Shown piece by piece: positions 56,840 through 64,000 of a DNA stretch of 64,000 nucleotides. Origin of the DNA: Lolium rigidum. Lineage: Eukaryota; Streptophyta; Magnoliopsida; Poales; Poaceae. The stretch covers positions 224,648,043 through 224,712,042 of the forward strand of contig NC_061510.1 of NCBI RefSeq assembly GCF_022539505.1, read 5' to 3'. Below the pieces are notes generated by a model. That model saw only the letters and a program-made list of their open reading frames with translations. It had not been told where the DNA came from and made no database searches. The stretch's first letter is position 1, and each line of letters starts with the position of its first letter. A program made the translations under genes and the position numbers.

Positions 56840-57225
56840 TGTACTAGAGTCGATGGCTGTGCATCGGCTTTGTTTCTTAGTTCTAAAGTCGATGTCTGTG
56901 CATCGGCTGTACATTATGAATTTTTTTTTACTGTGGCCGATTTTTCTATCGGCCCCCAATATTTCACTGCACATGTATCGCACATGTTCATCTGATTAGG
57001 TGCCCCCCGAGCCGAATCTGTCAGGTAACTGCAGATATCGGCTCTGTAGTTAGCCAAGGCACTGTACTTGAACATCGGCTCCGTCAGGACCAATGTTGAC
57101 TTCTTCCAGCTCATCAGCCGACGTAAACCTGTATCCCCGCTTTCCGCCGCCCGTTAGATCGACGTTGAACACGTGCAGAACGTATGGTGACGATAATACG
57201 GGCCGATTGCTGGAATCGGCCTTCA
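56840..57225. repeat. GCCGAT/ATCGGC hairpins in element C
   Basis: Palindromes at 56935-56954 (GGCCGATTTTTCTATCGGCC), 57201-57221 (GGCCGATTGCTGGAATCGG plus CC), and near 56850, 56890 and 57010. Further members lie at about 55592, 55720 and 55940. They match the N1 series in order and sequence. Confidence 0.65.
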
Positions 57226-57875
57226 TTTTGATTGTAACCAGGATTTTTGGGAAGTGCCGGAGCCGATCGCGTGGAATGGCTTCCTCTTTGTCCTTGTTAT
57301 GAGAGCAGCTGCCCTCGTCTCTGTCCTTACCAGGGTGGTGCACAGGTCCTACCATGTTGATGTTGAACGAGAAACCTGGCCGGCACCTCCTGTGGTAAGT
57401 GCACTCCACCATGTGAACGGAGAGGAAAGGGTGTGTGTCGACTTTCATGGCGTATCGGCTGAAAATTAGGCGCCCTTGTTCTATCGCCATTTGGATCTGC
57501 TGACGCCACACCCTGCAGTCGTTGGTGGTATGGGTGAACGTGTTATGCCACTTGCGGTATGGCTTTCCGTTCAGCTCCTGTGCCGTGGGGATTTTGTGGC
57601 CTTCGGGTACCTTTAGGCTGCTTCTCCTTAAGTAGGAGGTCGAAAATTTGCTCAGCCTTGGTCACGTCGAAGTCAAACCCTCTTGGAGGACCTTGTGGCT
57701 TAACCCATTTGCAGGACACGGGGCTTGCCCCCCGAGTCCATTCAGCCACTGCTACCTCTTGATCTCCCGCAGAGCCTTCATCTTCATCTGCCTCAACCAG
57801 GACCACCGCACGCTTGCATTTATCCTGGTACATTTCTGGGTGGCGCTGTTCATATAATGACAGCTTCTGCACCAT
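57050..57875 (-). pseudogene. Element C gag, partial and broken
   Basis: Homolog of the N1 gag segment at 22545-22967. 57543-57875 reads YEQRHPEMYQDKCKRAVVLV and WVKPQGPPRGFDFDVTKAEQ before a frameshift; 57050-57511 continues MWRQQIQMAIEQGRLIFSRY. The upstream part of gag is displaced beyond element D. Inactive. Confidence 0.7.
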
Positions 57876-57882
57876 ATGCGCC

Positions 57883-59484
57883 TGATGGCGTGTATTTCAC
57901 ACGTTCGTTGGGAACCCCAAGAGGAAGGTATGATGCGCACAACAGCAAGTTTTCCCTCAGAAAGAAACCAAGGTTTATCGAACCAGGAGGAGCCAAGAAG
58001 CACGTTGAAGGTTGATGGCGGCGGGATGTAGTGCGGCGCAACACCAGGGATTCCGGCGCCAACGTGGAACCTGCACAGCACAACCAAAGTACTTTGCCCC
58101 AACGAAACAGTGAGGTTGTCAATCTCACCGGCTTGCTGTAACAAAGGATTAACCGTATTGTGTGGAAGATGATTGTTTGCGAGAGAAAACGAGTAAAACA
58201 AGTATTGCAGCAGATTTGTATTTCGAGTATTAAAAGAATGGACCGGGGTCCACAGTTCACTAGAGGTGTCTCTCCCATAAGATAAAAGCATGTTGGGTGA
58301 ACAAATTACAGTCGGGCAATTGACAAATAGAGAGGGCATAACAATGCACATACATGTCATGATAAGTATAGTGAGATTTAATTGGGCATTACGACAAAGT
58401 ACATAGACCGCCATCCAACCGCATCTATGCCTAAAAAGTCCACCTTCGAGGTTATCATCCGAACCCCTTCCGGTATTAAGTTGCAAAGCAACGGACAATT
58501 GCATTAAGTATAGTGCGTAATGTAATCAACTACTACATCCTTAGACATAGCATCAATGTTTTATCCCTAGTGGCAACAACGACAACACAACCTTAGAACT
58601 TTCGTCACTTCGTCCTGGTATCAATGCGGGCATGAACCCACTATCGAGCATAAATACTCCCTCTTGGAGTTAAGAGCAAAAACTTGGCCAGAGCCTCTAC
58701 TAATAACGGAGAGCATGCAAGATCATAAACAACACATAGGTAATAACTTGATAATTAACATAACATGGTATTCTCTATCCATCGGATCCCGACAAACACA
58801 ACATATAGTATTACGGATAGATGATCTTGATCATGTTAGGCAGCTCACAAGATCCAACAATGAAGCACAATGAGGAGAAGACAACCATCTAGCTACTGCT
58901 ATGGACCCATAGTCCAGGGGTGAACTACTCACTCATCACTCCGGAGGCGACCATGGCGGTGTAGAGTCCTCCGGGAGATGAATCCCCTCTCCGGCGAGGT
59001 GCCGGAGGAGATCTCCGGAATCCCCCGAGATGGGATTGGCGGCGGCGGCGTCTCTGGAAGGTTTTCCGTATCGTGGTTCTTCGCCTCAGGGGTTTCGCGA
59101 CGGAGGCTTTAAGTAGGCGGAAGGGCAACGTGGGGGGCCACACGAGGGCCCCACACCACAGGTCGGCGCGGCCAAGGCCTGGGCCGCGCCGCCCTATTGT
59201 GGCGGCCCCTCGTGGCCCCACTTCGACTCCTCTTCGGTCTTCTGGAAGCTTCGTGGAAAAATAGGACCCTGGGTTTTGATTTTGTCCAATTCCGAGAATA
59301 TTTCGTTACTAGGATTTCTGAAACCAAAAACAGCAGAAAACAGCAACTGGCTCTTCGGCATCTTGTTAATAGGTTAGTTCCAGAAAATGCACGAATATGA
59401 CATAAAGTGTGCATAAAACATGTAGGTATCATCAATAATATGGCATGGAACATAAGAAATTATCGATACGTCGGAGACGTATCA
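57883..59484 (-). repeat. Element D 3' LTR
   Basis: 1602 bp, beginning TGATACGTCTCCGACGTATC on the minus strand. Followed by the polypurine tract AAGCTTGGGGATGC (59485 onward). Confidence 0.85.
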
Positions 59485-59498
59485 GCATCCCCAAGCTT

Positions 59499-62400
59499 AG
59501 TTCTGCTCGTCCCGATCAGGTAAAACGATAACAAAGATAATTTCTGAAGTGACATGCCATCATAACCTTGATCATACTATTTGTAAACATATGTAATGAA
59601 TGCAGCGATCAAAACAATGGTAATGACATGAGTAAACAAGTGAATCATAAAGCAGAGACTTTTCATGAATAGTACTTCAAGACGAGCATCAATAAGTCTT
59701 GCATAAGAGTTAACTCATAAAGCAATAAATCAAAGTAAAGGTATTGAAGCAACACAAAGGAAGATTAAGTTTCAGCGGTTGCTTTCAACTTGTAACATGT
59801 ATATCTCATGGATAATTGTCAACATAGAGTAATATAACAAGTGCAATATGCAAGTATGTAGGAATCAATGCACAGTTCACACAAGTGTTTGCTTCTTGAG
59901 GTGGAGAGAGATAGGTGAACTGACTCAACATAAAAGTAAAAAGAATGGTCCTTCAAAGAGGAAAGCATCGATTGCTATATTTGTGCTAGAGCTTTTATTT
60001 TGAAAACATGAAACAATTTTGTCAACGGTAGTAATAAAGCATATGAGTTATGTAAATTATATCTTACAAGTTGCAAGCCTCATGCATAGTATACTAATAG
60101 TGCCCACACCTTGTCCTAATTAGCTTGGACTACCGGATCATCGCAATACACATGTTTTAACCAAGTGTCACAATGGGGTACCTCCATGCCGCATGTACAA
60201 AGGTCTAAGGAGAAAGCTCGCATTTTGGATTTCTCGCTTTTGATTATTCTCAACTTAGACATCCATACCGGGACAACATGGACAACAGATAATGGACTCC
60301 TCTTTAATGCATAAGCATGTGGCAACAATTATTATTCTCTTATGAGATTAAGGATATATGTCCAAAACTGAAACTTCCACCATGAATCATGGCTTTAGTT
60401 AGCAGCCCAATGTTCTTCTCTAACAAGATGCATGCTCCAACCATTAAGGTGGTAGATCTCTCTTACTTCAGATAAGACGGACATGCATAGCAACTCACAT
60501 GATATTCAACAAAGAATAGTTGATGGCGTCCCCAGAAGCATGGTTATCGCACAACAAGCAACTTAATAAGAGATAAAGTGCATAAGTACATATTCAATAC
60601 CACAATAGTTTTTAAGCTATTTGTCCCATGAGCTATATATTGCAAAGGTGAATGATGGAATTTTAAAGGTAGCACTCAAGGAATTTACTTTGGAATGGCG
60701 GATAAATACCATGTAGTAGGTAGGTATGGTGGACACAAATGGCATAGTGGTTGGCTCAAGGATTTTGGATGCATGAGAAATATTCTCTCTCGATACAAGG
60801 TTTAGGCTAGCAAGGTTATTTGAAACAAACACAAGGATGAACGGTACAGCAAAACTCACATAAAAGACATATTGTATACATTATAAGACTCTACACCGTC
60901 TTTCTTGTTGTTCAAAACTCAATCTTTACTATTAAATTCCAATAGGTGACTGCCTGGTATCACAAACGGACCAAAGTTTTTTCCTCTAGACCCAACGTTT
61001 CCCGAAAATCCTAGGCCCAATATCTCTAATATGAATCTATTCACGTCCCACCTTACCTACATAATCTGACTATTCCTAACATAGTCTTATTACGTCCGGC
61101 TTTATTTTGGCATGTGCTGGCTCTAATCTGTGTACAACTCCACCACGCAACACGCTTGATCCTACTCAATACACGCAGCCCTATATGTCGCGAGCACACG
61201 AGCCGTCAAATCCAGCCGGCCACCCTCCTCTTCGCACCCCGCCACCCAACCTCCTCTCCGCACCGTCCCCCCTTTCGCTCGCCGCCGCCGCCGGAGTCGC
61301 TCGCCACGGAAGCTCGAAAACGAGCTGTCAATCAGCAACGGAAGTCCATCAACGGATCTCCAAGAAGCTGGGCAGATAAACAGCAGCACGGGCTAGCCTC
61401 ATAGGGTCCACAGCCTTGACCGTGCATCCCTCAGCTCGCAGACGGGGACGGTTGCGGCCGCCGTCGAAAGCCATTCAAGTTCAGTCGGAGGTTGTTGGCT
61501 ATTGCTCTACGTTTTGCCGGCCGGACAGAACACCGAAAGAGTGACGCGTGCGGGCACTGGCGAAGTGGGCAAATAGTGTGGAGGCTATTTTTTTCCGGGG
61601 GGGATTAATGGATTGGTTTTGTAGTCTGGTCCTTCATCCTTGTGTACGTGCGATGGATTAGAAAAACCCAGGTAAAAGCTGTGTTGTTGCTAGCGTTGGA
61701 GCTGAAAAATAATCAAGCCAAAAATCAATAAACATGTCTGATGATTAAGTTAGATCCTAACCCAAGAAGCTAGCCGGAACAACGTGAACAGTGTTCCATA
61801 TGATTAAGCTTGTACCATAATATGGCAAAGAGACAAATCAACTTGCTGAACTATGCGATTAACACATGTTTCCGCTTTAACAGAATAATCAGCTACTGCG
61901 AGAAGACACGCGGTGTGCTATCTTTGTCATTGCTTTATTATATGTTTTATGAAGTTACATAATTTCAATTCTAGAATTATGTTTTCGTACATAAACTCCG
62001 GTAGCTACAACTGCAGTGCGAAGGCTTTTTTATTCTATGCCCAATTGAAAATACTGCAAGGTTGAGCATGATAAAAATAACAAATGCGGCTAGAACACTT
62101 GAAAATGAGGACAATGTGGAAAAGCTAGGTTAATCTTAGACTCCGAAGCATCGGAGCAGAGGAGATGGATGGCATCAAATTGGTAAGAACCGATGACCCA
62201 AATACGTCAAGACTGTAGCGGCAAATCCATTATGCATGTTACAACCGATGACCCAACTCGATGCTCCAAATAAACGGGGTCTCCCCTATCACTTAACTCC
62301 TCCGCCGCAATTTCTATTTATTTTTGTTCACATGTTTATTTGATTTTGGCACGTATTTTGATAATATGAGCTCTATAGAATGATAATGTGGACATGTACA

Positions 62401-63803
62401 GATAATAAATCAACTTAAATGGTTGTTGGTTATTGCGGTTGATATTGATGTGCAATGTAGTTATAAAAAAGAACATGATTTTTAAGTAATTATTAGATCT
62501 AATTATCATCATGTACTTGTCACGTGAAAAATCAGGCTGGGTTGAGAAGTTTAGCGCCGTGAACTAGGATGGTAACCTCATAAAGAATTTGTTTTCTGCA
62601 GCTTAAAAAAAGATTTTAGAATATCTGCATAATTTGTCTAAAAAATTTAGGCCGTAGCAACGCACGGGTAATTGTGCTAGTACTAGATATTATCTAGACT
62701 CTAGAGAAATCAAATATGCAAACCAAATTAGCAAGCTCTAAGTGTTTCTTCATTAATGGGTGCAAAGTATATGATGCAAGAGCTTAAACATGAGCACAAC
62801 AATTTCCAAGTATCAAATTATCCAAGACATTTTAGAGTTACTACATGTAGCATTTTCCAATTCCAACCATATAACAATTTAACGAAGAAGAAACTTCGCC
62901 ATGAATACTATGAGTAGAGCCTAAGGACATACTTGTCCATATGCTACAGCGGACCGTGTCTCTCTCCCACAAAGTGAATGCTAGGATCCATTTTATTCAA
63001 ACAAAACAAAAACAAAAACAAACCGACGCTCCAAGCAAAGTGCATAAGATGTGACGGAATAAAAATATAGTTTCGGGGAGGACCACGATAATGTTGTCGA
63101 TGAAGAAGGGGATGCCTTGGGCATCCCCAAGCTTAGACGCTTGAGTCTTCTTAGAATATGCAGGGGTGAACCACCGGGGCATCCCCAAGCTTAGAGCTTT
63201 CACTCTCCTTGATCATATTGCATCATACTCCTCTCTTGATCCTTGAAAACTTCCTCCACACCAAACTCGAAACAACTCATTAGAGGGTTAGTGCACAATA
63301 AAAATTAACATGTTCAGAGGTGACACAATCATTCTTAACACTTCTGGACATTGCATAAAGCTACTGGACATTAATGGATCAAAGAAAATCATCCAACATA
63401 GCAAAAGAGGCAATGCGAAATAAAAGACAGAATCTGTCAAAACAGAACAGTCTGTAAAGATGGATTTTATTAGGGCACCAGACTTGCTCAAATGAAAATG
63501 CCCAAATTGAATGAAAGTTGCGTACATATCTGAGGATCACTCACGTAAATTTTCTTAATTTTCTGAGTTACCTACAGAGAATTAGACCCAGATTCGTGAC
63601 AGCAAAGAAATCTGTTTCTGCGCAGTAATCCAAATCTAGTATTTACTTTACTATCAAAGACTTTACTTGGCACAACAAAACATAAAACTAAGATAAGGAG
63701 AGGTTGCTACAGTAGTAAACAACTTCCAAGACTCAAATATAAAACAAAAATACTGTAGTAAAAACATGGGTTGTCTCCCATAAGCGCTTTTCTTTAACGC
63801 CTT
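59499..63803 (-). other. Element D non-coding tail (with Helitron inserted)
   Basis: Aligns with 40906-44992 of element B without the solo LTR; for example both carry TGGCATCCCCAAGCTTAGA-like phrases and the segment around GCTTTTCTTTAACGCC just before the protease stop. After removing the Helitron-like insert about 2.56 kb remain, close to B. No ORF. Confidence 0.6.
60923..62680 (+). mobile_element. Helitron-like non-autonomous element in element D
   Basis: Starts TCTTTACTATTAAA after A (60922) and ends GTGCTAG before T (62681). A 3' hairpin CCGTaGC-AAC-GCACGG (62652-62667) lies 9 nt before the CTAG. Element B, which lacks this insert, is continuous around the equivalent site. The interior includes a GC-rich stretch (61180-61580) that may be a captured gene fragment, otherwise AT-rich. 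No Rep/helicase. Confidence 0.75.
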
Positions 63804-64000
63804 TCAGCTAGGCGCAGAAAGTGTATATGAAGTAACATCAAGAGATGAAGCATCAACATCATAATTTGTTCTAATAATAGAATCATAAGGTAACTTCATT
63901 CTCTTTCTAGGGAAGTGTTCCATACCTTTCTTGAGAGGAAATTGATATTTAATATTACCTTTCTTCATATCAATAGTAGCACCAACGGTTCGAAGAAAAG
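63804..64000 (-). CDS. Element D gag-protease ORF, C-terminal end (partial)
   Basis: Minus-strand frame entering from the window edge and ending at TGA 63804-63806. It matches the end of the B ORF (protease-side sequence, then MEHFPRKRMKLP and VDASSLDVT) but reads on for eight residues (SYTLSAPS) because D lacks the stop that terminates B. Confidence 0.7.
   Translation of the reverse strand, partial: FLRTVGATIDMKKGNIKYQFPLKKGMEHFPRKRMKLPYDSIIRTNYDVDASSLDVTSYTLSAPS

Larger units (their letters stand above)
53526..57882 (-). mobile_element. Element C: Gypsy-type element related to N1, interrupted by element D
   Basis: Begins with a 1161-bp LTR (TG..CA). It has the same polypurine tract, antisense acidic ORF, GCCGAT hairpins and gag as N1, in the same order and orientation. 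It is cut at 57883 by element D; the rest lies outside the window. No pol was found between the LTR and gag. Confidence 0.8.
57883..64000 (-). mobile_element. Element D: relative of element B, inserted in element C gag
   Basis: Starts TGATGGCGTGTATTTCACAC (same LTR end type as B). The 3' LTR runs to 59484, then a polypurine tract, a non-coding tail homologous to that of B, a Helitron-like insertion, and the end of the gag-protease ORF at the window edge. The 5' LTR and gag lie outside. Confidence 0.85.

Noticed and set aside
60116..60859. Minus-strand short frames in element D tail
   Set aside because: They lie in the non-coding tail shared with element B, where the equivalent frames are not conserved.

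Overview
This is plant nuclear DNA, almost certainly from a Triticeae grass (wheat, Aegilops, barley or rye group). The window is dominated by nested LTR retrotransposons whose termini, primer-binding sites and polypurine tracts look like common Triticeae Gypsy and Copia families, together with Stowaway and PIF/Harbinger DNA elements, a Mutator-like element, a grass L1-type LINE and two Helitron-like elements. Family names used here come from memory and were not checked against a database.

Layout. 1-8250 is the most gene-like part: the right half of a broken PIF/Harbinger transposon, two small inverted-repeat elements, one convincing host gene on the minus strand (a FANTASTIC FOUR-like protein, 4826-5404) and a Stowaway MITE. 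8254-12660 is a 5'-truncated LINE on the minus strand. 12660-17864 is the 3' end of a minus-strand Gypsy element carrying a multi-exon antisense gene. That gene is interrupted by a plus-strand Gypsy element (element A, from 17865), whose gag is itself interrupted, inside a codon, by a young non-autonomous retroelement (N1, 19577-24759). Element A ends at a 100-N assembly gap (28478-28577).

28578-38600 is a patchwork: a Copia LTR piece, a Mutator-like transposase remnant, two tandem-repeat arrays, an unrecognised 152-residue ORF with a plausible promoter (33930-34388), a two-exon GRF zinc-finger gene (35148-35762, minus), a LINE endonuclease scrap and a Copia pol scrap. 38600-50331 is another nest: an old Gypsy LTR was invaded by a 9.6-kb gag-protease-only element (B, 39290-48884), which in turn holds a solo LTR (41088-42566). 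A Helitron-like element (50332-51779) and a minisatellite follow. 53526-57882 is a second copy of the N1-type element (C), cut by a relative of B (D, 57883 to the window end) that contains a second Helitron-like element (60923-62680).

How it fits together. Only the FAF-like gene and perhaps the GRF gene and the 33930 ORF look like cellular genes; nearly everything else is mobile DNA. The most distinctive theme is that three separate minus-strand Gypsy elements each carry a gene on the opposite strand just inside the 3' LTR, with its own TATA-like box. In one the antisense gene shows seven well-formed GT-AG introns, and in two it encodes an acidic Ser/Asp/Glu-rich protein preceded by a TATA-like decamer at the same spacing. 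B and D lack recognisable reverse transcriptase and integrase but keep gag-protease and a similar-sized non-coding tail of about 2.6 kb, so they are probably mobilised by another element.
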